From NCBI RefSeq assembly GCF_002150035.1, contig NZ_NETS01000011.1, forward strand, positions 832,130 through 896,129: a stretch of 64,000 nucleotides of DNA. Direction: 5' to 3'. Position 1 is the stretch's first letter; each line of letters starts with the position of its first letter. This DNA comes from Leptospira venezuelensis (GTDB lineage: Bacteria > Spirochaetota > Leptospiria > Leptospirales > Leptospiraceae). The position numbers and the translations under genes were made by a program. The notes below the pieces were generated by a model. That model was given only the letters and a program-made list of their open reading frames with translations. It ran no database searches and was not told the origin of the DNA. Shown here one piece after another: positions 17,406 to 25,560 of this stretch.

Positions 17406-20400
17406 TTATTCAATCCAACGGAGATCCATTGTATAAGCGTTCGTATGCTTTAATCGTTTAGGTTCGGAACCATCTAATGCGGAATGACCGTCCGCTAAAA
17501 ATCTGGAGATCCTCCTAGACTCAGCTTCATAAGAATTCACAGGGAAAGTATCGTAAGCCCTTCCACCTGGATGGGAAACATAATAACGACAACCTCCTAA
17601 AGGACGAGAAGACCAAGTGTCCCAAACATCAAACACCAATGGAGTGTGAACCGGAAGATTCGGATGTAAAGTAAACACAGGATTCCAAGCCTTGAATCGA
17701 ATTCCTGAAACTGCTTCTCCTTTTTTTCCAGTGCCGCGAAGAGGAACTTCATAACCGTTGCAACTAAGAAGATAACGATCGCTCCAACCTTCTAACTTTA
17801 CTTGCAATCTTTCCAAAGCTGAATCTACAGATCTAGAAGTTCCGAAAGAGGAAGACTCTTCTCCTAAAACATTCCATGGCTCCAATGCCATTCTAAGTTC
17901 TAAGAATACTTCTTCTCTTTGGGTCTTACCATATACAGGAAAACGAAATTCAAAAAATGGAAGGAACTCCTCTTCTTGGAATGCAAATCCATGTTCTTTT
18001 AAATCTCTCAGAACATCTTTAAAATCGGCCCAAACAAAATGAGGAAGGAGAAAACGATCATGTAGTTCAGTTCCCCAATGAATCGGAGGTTGAACATAAG
18101 GTTTTTCCCAAAATCTGCAGATCAAAGATAAAACCAAAAGTTGCTGCACAACGCTCATCTTATAATGTGGAGGCATCTCGAATCCTCTTAACTCCACGAG
18201 ACCTAAACGAGGACCCATGGGAGGATAAAGTTTATCTATAGAAATTTCAGCTCTATGAGTATTCCCCGTTAGATCCACAAGAAGATTTCTAAAAAGACGA
18301 TCCACAAGCCAAGGATGGTGTTCTTTAATTTTATCTAATTGAGAAGAAGCTAATTCATATTCGTATAATATTTCATCTCTGCCTTCGTCCAAACGAGGAG
18401 CCTGAGAAGTTGGCCCAATAAACAAACCGGAAAAAAGATAAGAAAGAGAAGGATGATGTTGCCAATAACTCACTAAGCTACGTAGAAGGTCCGGTCTTCG
18501 AAGGAACGGACTGTCTTCCGGAGACATTGCACCAACTGTGATATGATTCCCTCCTCCTGTTCCGGTATGTCTCCCATCTATCAGAAATTTTTCTGCACTT
18601 AGGCCGAGTATCTTTGCCTCTTCGTATAAGATACGAGTCTTTTCTTCTAGCTCTTTAAAATTAGAAGAAGGGTGTAAATTCACTTCTAAAACACCTGGAT
18701 CAGGAGTTATCCTAAATAGGCCTAACCTTGTATCAGAAGGAGGTTCATAACCTTCTAAAACGATCTGAACTCCAGACTTTTCAGAGGCGAATTCCAAAGA
18801 AGAGATCAGATCCAACCAAGGTTCCAAACCTTCTACCGGAGGTAAAAATATATGAATAGAACCTAGTCTCGGCTCAATGACTAAAGTAGTTCTGATAGGA
18901 AGATCTTTTCCTTCTGGAAAAAATTTAGATTCTTTAGAAGATCTTTTTCCTAAAACTGAATCCAGATCCTTTCTTGAACTTAATTTTTTACTCTTGGATA
19001 GATCCGTGAGAACTGCATTCGGTCTGAAATTTTCAGAGATAGAAGAAAAAGGCAGCCTAAAACCGGCAGGGCTGTCCCCCGGGATCAGATATAATCTTTC
19101 TCTTTTGTATTTCCACTCGGAACTTTCCCATTCTGATTTTGTATAATTAAATTGTAATGGAATCGCGATCGCTTTTTTGAGTTTGAAATCTCTATCGACC
19201 AAGGAAAGAACCTTCTTCCTTTCCAAAGCCTCAAAAGAAAAATCCTCTGAATTAAAATCTTCACTCTTAGAGTCCTTCCATTCTGGAAGTTGACCTTCCT
19301 TCCACAAATAGTAGAATCCGTCCTCGTATAAAGGAACCATATGTTTGGGAGAAATTCCCAAGGTTTTACAAATTTCTTCTCCTAATTTCTCAGAAGACTT
19401 TAGGTCCAGATCGAAATCCTGTTTTTCTTTTTCAACGGAAGAAGAGAGCAATCCTTCGCTTTTCCATAAGGAATCTCCGTCCTTTCTCCAAAAAACATTT
19501 AAGGACCAACGAGGCAAAGGTTCTCCAGGATACCATTTGCCTTGTGTCACCTGGACCAAAGAACCGGGTGAAAATTTTTTACGAAGGCTAGTAAGAAGAT
19601 TTTCTCCTAACTCTAGTTTTTCTTTTCCAAGAGCCAGAGTATTCCATTGAGGATCTTGTCTGGAAGTATCCGAAATAAAAGTTGGTTCCCCACCAATAGA
19701 AACACGAATATCATTTTTCTTGCATTTAGCATCTAAATCTTTTCCTAGTTTTAAAACTCTATCCCAGGTTGGATCCGTATAAGGTTTAGTAACGCGAGGA
19801 GATTCCTGAAAACGTTTTACTTCCATCCTAAATCCAAATTTGGATTCAGCAGGATCAGAATATCCGAATACAGGAGAAGCACTTCCTGGTTCAGGAACGG
19901 CTGCTAAAGGGATATGACCTTCTCCTGCAAACAATCCTGAAGTTGGATCAAGACCGACCCAACCTGCACCTGGTAGGAACACCTCCGCCCAAGCATGAAG
20001 ATCAGTAAAATCTTCCTTAGCTCCGGAAGGTCCGTGGATTGAGACTTCGTCCGGTTTCAATTGGATCAAATAACCGGAAACAAATCTGGATGCGAGGCCG
20101 ATATGTCTTAAAATTTGAACGAGCAAAAATGCAGAGTCTCTGCAAGAACCGGATCTTCTTTCTAAAGTTTCGGTGCAAGTTTGAACACCCGGTTCCATTC
20201 GGATCACATACGAAATGTCCTGGTATACTCTTTGATTCAATCCAACTAAAAAATCGACGGTTCGTTTTGGTTTTAATATTCCGTCCTTTCTTAAACCTGA
20301 AATATAATTAGCGAGTGCATTACTTCCATCGGTAGCGCTTAAATAAGGAAGAAGTTCCTTTCTCAATGCATCCGAATAAATAAACGGAGTCTCCTCTGCA

Positions 20401-20693
20401 TCTGGCTCCAGAAAAAAATCGAATGGATTAATAACTTGTATCTCTGCAACCAGATCCACGAGTATTTTTAATTTTTCAGTCTTCTTAGGAAATACTAACC
20501 TTGCCTGGTAATTTCCAAAAGGATCCTGCTGCCAATTTAAAAATTGATCAGAAGGTTCTACTAATAGTGAATAAGAAACAATCCTTGTCCTGGAATGAGG
20601 TGCTGGCCTCAATCGGATAATATGAGGAGATAAAGCCACCGGCCTATCATATTCGTAAGAAGTTTCGTGAGTAAGAGATACGAGTAAGGACAT
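17406..20693 (-). CDS. Transglutaminase-DUF2126 fusion protein, 1095 aa
   Basis: Very long cytosolic protein of the COG1305-COG4196 type. Residues 1-290 are a transglutaminase-like domain with Cys184 (SGSCRDSA), His in LHAW and Asp in GLDPTSG. From about 310 onward is the DUF2126 region (VSIGGEPTFISD, GRHTGTGGGNHITVG, the HRAEISIDKLYPP segment, PLGGCRYYVSHPGGRAYD), which has been proposed to be an amidoligase-like domain. I start at ATG 20693 rather than TTG 20699; AGGA precedes it and it overlaps no more than the neighbouring stop. It follows the alpha-E gene directly. Predicted to modify or cleave a peptide product. Confidence 0.9.
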   Translation of the reverse strand: MSLLVSLTHETSYEYDRPVALSPHIIRLRPAPHSRTRIVSYSLLVEPSDQFLNWQQDPFGNYQARLVFPKKTEKLKILVDLVAEIQVINPFDFFLEPDAEETPFIYSDALRKELLPYLSATDGSNALANYISGLRKDGILKPKRTVDFLVGLNQRVYQDISYVIRMEPGVQTCTETLERRSGSCRDSAFLLVQILRHIGLASRFVSGYLIQLKPDEVSIHGPSGAKEDFTDLHAWAEVFLPGAGWVGLDPTSGLFAGEGHIPLAAVPEPGSASPVFGYSDPAESKFGFRMEVKRFQESPRVTKPYTDPTWDRVLKLGKDLDAKCKKNDIRVSIGGEPTFISDTSRQDPQWNTLALGKEKLELGENLLTSLRKKFSPGSLVQVTQGKWYPGEPLPRWSLNVFWRKDGDSLWKSEGLLSSSVEKEKQDFDLDLKSSEKLGEEICKTLGISPKHMVPLYEDGFYYLWKEGQLPEWKDSKSEDFNSEDFSFEALERKKVLSLVDRDFKLKKAIAIPLQFNYTKSEWESSEWKYKRERLYLIPGDSPAGFRLPFSSISENFRPNAVLTDLSKSKKLSSRKDLDSVLGKRSSKESKFFPEGKDLPIRTTLVIEPRLGSIHIFLPPVEGLEPWLDLISSLEFASEKSGVQIVLEGYEPPSDTRLGLFRITPDPGVLEVNLHPSSNFKELEEKTRILYEEAKILGLSAEKFLIDGRHTGTGGGNHITVGAMSPEDSPFLRRPDLLRSLVSYWQHHPSLSYLFSGLFIGPTSQAPRLDEGRDEILYEYELASSQLDKIKEHHPWLVDRLFRNLLVDLTGNTHRAEISIDKLYPPMGPRLGLVELRGFEMPPHYKMSVVQQLLVLSLICRFWEKPYVQPPIHWGTELHDRFLLPHFVWADFKDVLRDLKEHGFAFQEEEFLPFFEFRFPVYGKTQREEVFLELRMALEPWNVLGEESSSFGTSRSVDSALERLQVKLEGWSDRYLLSCNGYEVPLRGTGKKGEAVSGIRFKAWNPVFTLHPNLPVHTPLVFDVWDTWSSRPLGGCRYYVSHPGGRAYDTFPVNSYEAESRRISRFLADGHSALDGSEPKRLKHTNAYTMDLRWIE

Positions 20694-20695
20694 GA

Positions 20696-21640
20696 TCAAT
20701 TCCTAAAATAGGTTTCATCCAATTGAGCAGCGATCCCATTTAATCTCACTTGAAGTTGATCCAAATACTCATGCATTCCGGAAGAAAAAATTTCGTCTAT
20801 CGAGGCGTAATTCATTTCAGAAAGTAGGACACCTACCCTCTTCTCCGTTTCGTCCCCGTAACTGTCCTTCTCTGTTCCGCTTAAAATTTTCAAACTATCG
20901 AAGGTTTTAGAAAGACAAAAGCGTATCGCTCTTGGAAAAATTTTATCTAAGATTAAGAACTCGGCTATATTCTTAGGAGTGATCCTGGTATAAAAACGAT
21001 TAAACATCTCATGAGCACTTGCAGATTTCAAAAGAGAAAGCCATTGGATCAAATCCAAAGTAGATCCAGCTTCTTCTCTAGCAGGAAGAAGTATAAAATA
21101 TTTCATATCTAAGATACGTGTGGTTTTATCTGCTCTTTCTAATAATCTTCCAAGCAATGCGAAATGCCAAACTTCGTCATGAGAGATTGTGGCTTCTTGG
21201 CAACCGTAGAATAATAAACACTGATTACGGATCGCCTTGAAAAATTCAGCAATCCCTGGCATATCAGATTCTTCGAATTTTTTTTTGGATTTGATTGTTA
21301 GATAAAATTCGTTGATCACTTCCCACATTGGAGTGGAAATATTCTCTCGAACGGTCCGAGCATTCTCTCTGGCCCGGATCAAACAATTCATAATCGAATT
21401 CGGATTTTCAGTATCCAAACTCATGAAGTGGATCACATTTTCTTTGCTTGGAGAATTATACTTTCTAGAAAATAATTCATTGTCTCCGGTGGTATACACC
21501 AAAGGCATCCATTGTCTGTTGGAGTCCTCATTTAGATCTAAGGAAAGTTGAAAATTCACATCCAAAAAGCGTGAATAATTCTCGGCCCTTTCCATATAAC
21601 GATTCATCCAGTATACGGATTCAGCGACTCGGCTTAGCAT
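20696..21640 (-). CDS. Alpha-E domain protein, 314 aa
   Basis: All-helical alpha-E (COG2307) protein. It opens with the family signature MLSRVAESVYWMNRYMERAEN and ends in LDETYFRN. The second signature block LLGRLLERADKTTRILDMKYF lies near the middle. The biochemical role of alpha-E is not known; it is nearly always encoded beside a permuted ATP-grasp enzyme and a transglutaminase, as here. Its stop is two bases before the ATG of the downstream DUF2126 gene, and 83 bases separate it from the ATP-grasp gene upstream. Confidence 0.9.
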   Translation of the reverse strand: MLSRVAESVYWMNRYMERAENYSRFLDVNFQLSLDLNEDSNRQWMPLVYTTGDNELFSRKYNSPSKENVIHFMSLDTENPNSIMNCLIRARENARTVRENISTPMWEVINEFYLTIKSKKKFEESDMPGIAEFFKAIRNQCLLFYGCQEATISHDEVWHFALLGRLLERADKTTRILDMKYFILLPAREEAGSTLDLIQWLSLLKSASAHEMFNRFYTRITPKNIAEFLILDKIFPRAIRFCLSKTFDSLKILSGTEKDSYGDETEKRVGVLLSEMNYASIDEIFSSGMHEYLDQLQVRLNGIAAQLDETYFRN

Positions 21641-21723
21641 TAGGAAACCTCTCTAGTTTTATGATGTTTTTCGGTTCCGCTTGGGATATTCCCCTGATTG
21701 CCAGTTCTTCTTCTTTTTTAATA

Positions 21724-23148
21724 TTAACCCATTACCCAAGTATCTTTAGAGCCGCCACCTTGGGAAGAATTCACAACTAAGGAACCTCTTCTCAAAGCAA
21801 CTCTAGTCAAACCACCGGGCATAACATAAATCTCTTCTCCGTATAAGATAAAAGGTCTTAGATCCACATGTCTTCCTTCTAACTTATCTTCAATCAATGT
21901 TGGGATCCTGGATAAACTCAAAACAGGTTGAGCGATATAGTTACGAGGGTCCGCTTTTACTTTTTCTACGAATTCCTCTTTTTCTTTTTCGCTCGCAACA
22001 GGTCCTATGATCATACCATATCCACCTGCACCGTTAGCTGCTTTTACAACCAGGTTTCCAATATTTTCACAGACATATTTTAGGTCCTTCTCCCTGGAAC
22101 ATAGATATGTAGGAACATTTGGAATAATCGGTTCCTCTCCCAGATAATACTTAATAAAATCAGGAACATAAGAATAGATCACCTTATCATCGGCAACTCC
22201 CGTACCAGGAGCATTCGCAAGTGCAACATTACCTTTTTTGAATACCTCAAATATACCAGGAACACCCAAAAGAGAATCTTTACGGAAAGCTTTAGGATCC
22301 ATAAATGTATCGTCGATCCTTCTGTAGAGAACATCCACCTGTTTCAAACCTTTGGTGGTTCTCATATACAATTTATCATCTCTAACAGTAAGATCTGTAC
22401 CTTCTACCAAAGGAACTCCCATACGAGATGCAAGAAAGCTATGTTCGTAATATGCTGAGTTATAGATACCAGGAGTTAATACTCCGATATTCGGATTAGG
22501 CTTATCGGAAAGATGTTCCAACATTCCCCGAAGTCTGATCGGATAATCATAAATAGGCCTAACTGAAAGACTCGCAAAAAGTTCAGGGAAGGTTTTTTTC
22601 ATTACTTCACGATTTTCTAATACATAAGAAACACCGGAAGGACAACGAAGATTATCCTCAAGGACCAACATTTGCCCATCTCCGTCGCGCACAAGATCCG
22701 TTCCTGTAATATGGATCCAAATTCCTTTAGGAGGTTTGATCCCTTTACATTCTTTTAAATAACCGGAACTGCTATAAACGATCTCTCCAGGAATAATTCC
22801 GTCTTTGATGATCTTCTCATCTCCATATATGTCTTGGATAAAAAGATTTAGAGCACGGATCCTTTGCTTAAGACCTTCTTCCATTTTTTTCCATTCGAAA
22901 GAAGTTACGATCCGAGGAATGATATCGAAAGGCATGATCCTCTCTTCTTCTTCCTCATCTCCATAAACATTAAAGGTAATGCCCAAGGAAAGAAGCGCTT
23001 TCTCTGCAGAAGCTTTCCGTTTCAAAAGCTCCTTATCGTCCATGCCTTCGATCCTGGATTTTAAGATATGATAACTCTGGCGAATCCCCCCCTCTTCAAA
23101 GAACATTTCGTCGTAAAAGGAATCCGTTTGGTAATTTGTCAGGAGCAT
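21724..23148 (-). CDS. Circularly permuted type-2 ATP-grasp protein, 474 aa
   Basis: Stand-alone ATP-grasp enzyme (COG2308), predicted to join a carboxylate to an amine with ATP hydrolysis in the cytosol. Family blocks visible are NVYGDEEEEERIMPFDIIPR, LVLEDNLRCPSGVSYVLENR, VGVLTPG-like GVLTPGIYNSAYYEHSFLA, DLTVRDDKLYMRT, VLYRRIDDTFMDP, ANAPGTGVADDK, and KAANGAGGYGM, a likely nucleotide-binding glycine loop. Strong GGGGAG ribosome site before ATG 23148. First gene of the apparent seven-gene series; the promoter and a palindrome lie just upstream. Confidence 0.92.
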   Translation of the reverse strand: MLLTNYQTDSFYDEMFFEEGGIRQSYHILKSRIEGMDDKELLKRKASAEKALLSLGITFNVYGDEEEEERIMPFDIIPRIVTSFEWKKMEEGLKQRIRALNLFIQDIYGDEKIIKDGIIPGEIVYSSSGYLKECKGIKPPKGIWIHITGTDLVRDGDGQMLVLEDNLRCPSGVSYVLENREVMKKTFPELFASLSVRPIYDYPIRLRGMLEHLSDKPNPNIGVLTPGIYNSAYYEHSFLASRMGVPLVEGTDLTVRDDKLYMRTTKGLKQVDVLYRRIDDTFMDPKAFRKDSLLGVPGIFEVFKKGNVALANAPGTGVADDKVIYSYVPDFIKYYLGEEPIIPNVPTYLCSREKDLKYVCENIGNLVVKAANGAGGYGMIIGPVASEKEKEEFVEKVKADPRNYIAQPVLSLSRIPTLIEDKLEGRHVDLRPFILYGEEIYVMPGGLTRVALRRGSLVVNSSQGGGSKDTWVMG

Positions 23149-23227
23149 AGAATTCTCCCCCCATCTATCTGAAGGAGACTAATTTAGCTCCCAATAAACA
23201 AGCAGAAATTAAATTACTAGCTTATTT

Positions 23228-23255
23228 TTTATACCGATTATTTATCAATGTTCAA
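23228..23255 (-). promoter_or_regulatory. Sigma-70-like promoter of the ATP-grasp locus
   Basis: On the minus strand TTGAAC (23255-23250) is followed after 16 bases by TATAAA (23233-23228), about 80 bases upstream of the ATP-grasp ATG. The -35 box lies inside the palindrome at 23247-23267. Confidence 0.5.
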
Positions 23256-23267
23256 ATATTGAACATT
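23247..23267. promoter_or_regulatory. 21-bp perfect palindrome, candidate operator
   Basis: Two 9-base arms, AATGTTCAA and TTGAACATT, flank ATA with no mismatch. The right arm on the minus strand contains the candidate -35 box of the ATP-grasp promoter. A repressor bound here would block RNA polymerase. The regulator is not identified in this window. Confidence 0.6.
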
Positions 23268-23296
23268 TTAACAAAATATTAATCTAAGTGTATGGG

Positions 23297-23440
23297 AAGG
23301 AATCTGATTTTTGGGGGAAAGCGGGGAAACTGATGGGTGAAGGATGTAGAGTGGTTTTGAGGGAGTTGGGGGTGAAATTTGTTGCGGGTGCGGGAGTGCG
23401 GTTTGGCGCAATTTCGGATATGCGGTGGGTGGGGAACGGC
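23297..23440 (+). other. Strongly G-rich strand segment, non-coding
   Basis: About 140 bases in which the + strand is dominated by runs of G (GGGGG, GGGG, GGGTGGGG) with few C residues, unlike everything around it. Short ORFs read through it on both strands but their composition (Pro/His/Thr-rich on the minus strand) is not protein-like. It lies between the ATP-grasp promoter and the attC-like structure and completes a gene-free stretch of about 380 bases. Confidence 0.6.
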
Positions 23441-23461
23441 TTGGCGAATGTTCGGATATGC
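23402..23461 (+). repeat. Two direct repeats, 22 bases each, period 38
   Basis: The segments 23402-23423 and 23440-23461 share TTGGCG, a few variable bases, then TTCGGATATGC. The second copy supplies the left arm of the inverted repeat described at 23441-23511. Confidence 0.7.
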
Positions 23462-23511
23462 AACGTGATTAAGCTGACTTGACGAACTTTCGCCAATGGG
23501 TAACGTTAGGC
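23441..23511 (+). other. attC-like recombination site (candidate integron cassette boundary)
   Basis: An imperfect inverted repeat pairs TTGGCGAATGTTCG (23441-23454) with CGAACTTTCGCCAA (23483-23496); 13 of 14 positions match. GTTAGGC at 23505-23511 fits the attC R' consensus GTTRRRY. No clean R'' partner (RYYYAAC) was found on the left, and no second site follows the next gene, so the site is degenerate or only a resemblance. No integron integrase gene is in the window. Confidence 0.4.
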
Positions 23512-23526
23512 GAAATTTTATTAAAA

Positions 23527-24633
23527 ATGTATCTGCACGAACACATTGCATTCTTATTCCTTTCCATGGTTAGCTTCCTCATCGTTAATAACATAGGGGA
23601 AAAAATTGTTACGACGGGTTATGAGCGAGTCAGTGTTTCTTTGCCTATAGACAACGCTCCTGCGTTCAATATTGTCTATAGGGTTTTAACTCCAATATTA
23701 TTATTGGTTGGCTATTCGGTCGCACTATCATATACGTCATACGATTATTTGAATAGAAATATTGCGTATGTTAACTATTACTATATTGGCTTAAGAATCG
23801 CTGCAATCGTAATATATCAAAGGATACTGGTAGTAAATTGGATTAGGCAGATTATTACTTATGTGGGGATAATCGCTATAACAAACTTTCTAGATGAAAA
23901 TTACTTAGCAAATTCAACGAAAATTCTACCGGACCCAACAAATCTAATTAATGAGCTTTGGATTATTATTATCATATTTACTTATAATTTATTAAATAAG
24001 ATTTCCGTTAGCCCGGAGGATTTGGATAGACGGAAAACAAAATATATTCTGAAAAGATATCAGAATTTTTCGAATAAATGGGGGGAATATATAGTTAAAT
24101 CCAAAGGGGAAATAGTTTTTCTTGAAATCATATCGATTATGATTTATGAAAATTTTAATCGACCATTTTTATTTAGAAAATTAGAAACTCTACTGAAATA
24201 TCTCAAGCTTCCGATTCATTCTACCGGAATAATGCAAGTGCAAACTGATGAGATATTAGATGACAAAAGGAGCATTTTTCTAGCCGTAAGATTCTTACGA
24301 AATGCGATAATTTCGGTTTTAAAAGGTTCTCCGTATTCATCCTTGCGATACTACTACTCTTCTCCATCCATGTTAATTAATGAGGTGGTCGGAAAATATA
24401 ATGCAAAACATGATTATTGGACTGAAATAGACTATATAAAGGACATCATAAACACAAAGTATGGTGGCAATTTAAATAATGAGAAAGTCTTATACCAATT
24501 AAAGAGATTGGTAGCTAAGTATATGATTTTAAGGGATGGTCATCCTGAACGCGAAGATGTTAATTACTATCGACCTGAGATTGATATCGGGGAACTGAAA
24601 AGCATTTATTTTAAAGGGAAATATCGGAAGTGA
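23527..24633 (+). CDS. Orphan membrane protein, 368 aa, AT-rich
   Basis: I do not recognise this gene. Five hydrophobic helices (about residues 6-22, 48-68, 80-96, 105-120, 142-158) are followed by a soluble, probably cytosolic domain (160-368). Within that domain, a Glu before NFNRP and the later STGIMQVQ loosely resemble the catalytic Glu and G-I-M-Q segment of lysozyme-fold transglycosylases; this is a weak guess. I start at ATG 23527 because the longer frame opens with TTG inside the attC-like stem. Codons are richer in A/T (ATA, TTA, AAT) than in neighbours, suggesting transfer. It ends 19 bases from a convergent gene. Confidence 0.75.
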   Translation: MYLHEHIAFLFLSMVSFLIVNNIGEKIVTTGYERVSVSLPIDNAPAFNIVYRVLTPILLLVGYSVALSYTSYDYLNRNIAYVNYYYIGLRIAAIVIYQRILVVNWIRQIITYVGIIAITNFLDENYLANSTKILPDPTNLINELWIIIIIFTYNLLNKISVSPEDLDRRKTKYILKRYQNFSNKWGEYIVKSKGEIVFLEIISIMIYENFNRPFLFRKLETLLKYLKLPIHSTGIMQVQTDEILDDKRSIFLAVRFLRNAIISVLKGSPYSSLRYYYSSPSMLINEVVGKYNAKHDYWTEIDYIKDIINTKYGGNLNNEKVLYQLKRLVAKYMILRDGHPEREDVNYYRPEIDIGELKSIYFKGKYRK

Positions 24634-24652
24634 ACCCGACTATCTCCCCCCC

Positions 24653-25555
24653 CTACTTCTTCTCTAACTCCGCAGCGATCATACACTCTTTCGGGATCCA
24701 TTCCTTCTCCACTTGTTTTTGGCGAACGTAACCAACCACATGACCCGTGCTAGCAGCGACCGCTAGAATGGAATAAGAATATAAAAGTGTATAAGGAGAA
24801 GTTGGAAGTAAATCGGAGATCCCTCCTCCCACGTAAGAACCGTAAGCAGGATATAATGTGCGATATGCGGTCATTTCTTCTGTTTTATCGCAGCGATATC
24901 TAAAATATCTGATCGCATCATCCGAAGCTCTAGCTTCAGGGTAGAAGGCCCCAAGGATAGGAACTGCATAGCCTAACGCGTATAAAGAACGATATTCTCT
25001 TTGCGCAAAATCTTTGGAGTGACCTCCTTCATGTATTACTACTGCAGGAATATCAGAATACACATGGATCGTATTAGAATATGGATTATAATGGTCCCCG
25101 CCAAATATACGGCCTACTAAGAGCACATCATTCACCACATAGGCAAATAAACCTACGGTCCATTTTAATAGTGGATTTACCGATTTAGAATCCCAGAGTC
25201 TTTTGAAATCATCTAAAGGAGCATATTGGTTGAAACGCACTTTAACATCTTTCAGATTATTATCTCTCATATAATCCATAAGATACTTTTTTGTTTCAAA
25301 AGAAAGTTTGTGATTCTGTATCCTTCGATCCCAGATCATGACCTTTGCAAATAAACTTTCTATCCAGATCCAACTTCCTATAAAGTCTATGACCGAATAA
25401 GGCTCTCCTTCTTCGAATTGAGGATTTTTCTCATCAAAGTACATTTCCTCATTCGGCCGAAATGGCTGAGCCACTGTGTATCGTTTTTCTGTAGAATAAT
25501 AGCAGGACTGAAAAGAAGAACATGCAAGCAAGAATATTAGAATTTTCTGTTTCAT
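24653..25555 (-). CDS. Putative zinc metallopeptidase lipoprotein, 300 aa
   Basis: The signal peptide ends in FQSC (Cys18), so the protein is probably a periplasm-facing lipoprotein. HEGGH at 175-179 fits the HExxH zincin motif (IPAVVIHEGGHSKDF), and PEARASDDAIRY at 206-217 offers an acidic third ligand downstream. A hydrophobic stretch near 130-150 precedes the active site and another near 245-270 follows it. I know of no named family to place it in. It lies five bases after the lipoprotein gene upstream, so the two share a transcript. Confidence 0.8.
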   Translation of the reverse strand: MKQKILIFLLACSSFQSCYYSTEKRYTVAQPFRPNEEMYFDEKNPQFEEGEPYSVIDFIGSWIWIESLFAKVMIWDRRIQNHKLSFETKKYLMDYMRDNNLKDVKVRFNQYAPLDDFKRLWDSKSVNPLLKWTVGLFAYVVNDVLLVGRIFGGDHYNPYSNTIHVYSDIPAVVIHEGGHSKDFAQREYRSLYALGYAVPILGAFYPEARASDDAIRYFRYRCDKTEEMTAYRTLYPAYGSYVGGGISDLLPTSPYTLLYSYSILAVAASTGHVVGYVRQKQVEKEWIPKECMIAAELEKK

Positions 25556-25560
25556 CTTAC

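Noticed and set aside
23279..23551. Overlapping 64-90 aa open frames in the G-rich segment
   Set aside because: They owe their length to skewed composition, have Pro/His/Thr-rich non-protein-like sequences, no ribosome sites, and overlap each other on both strands.
23527..24633. Named abortive-infection or phage-defence gene
   Set aside because: The hints (membrane anchor, odd composition, attC-like neighbour) do not identify any known family, so no defence function is assigned.
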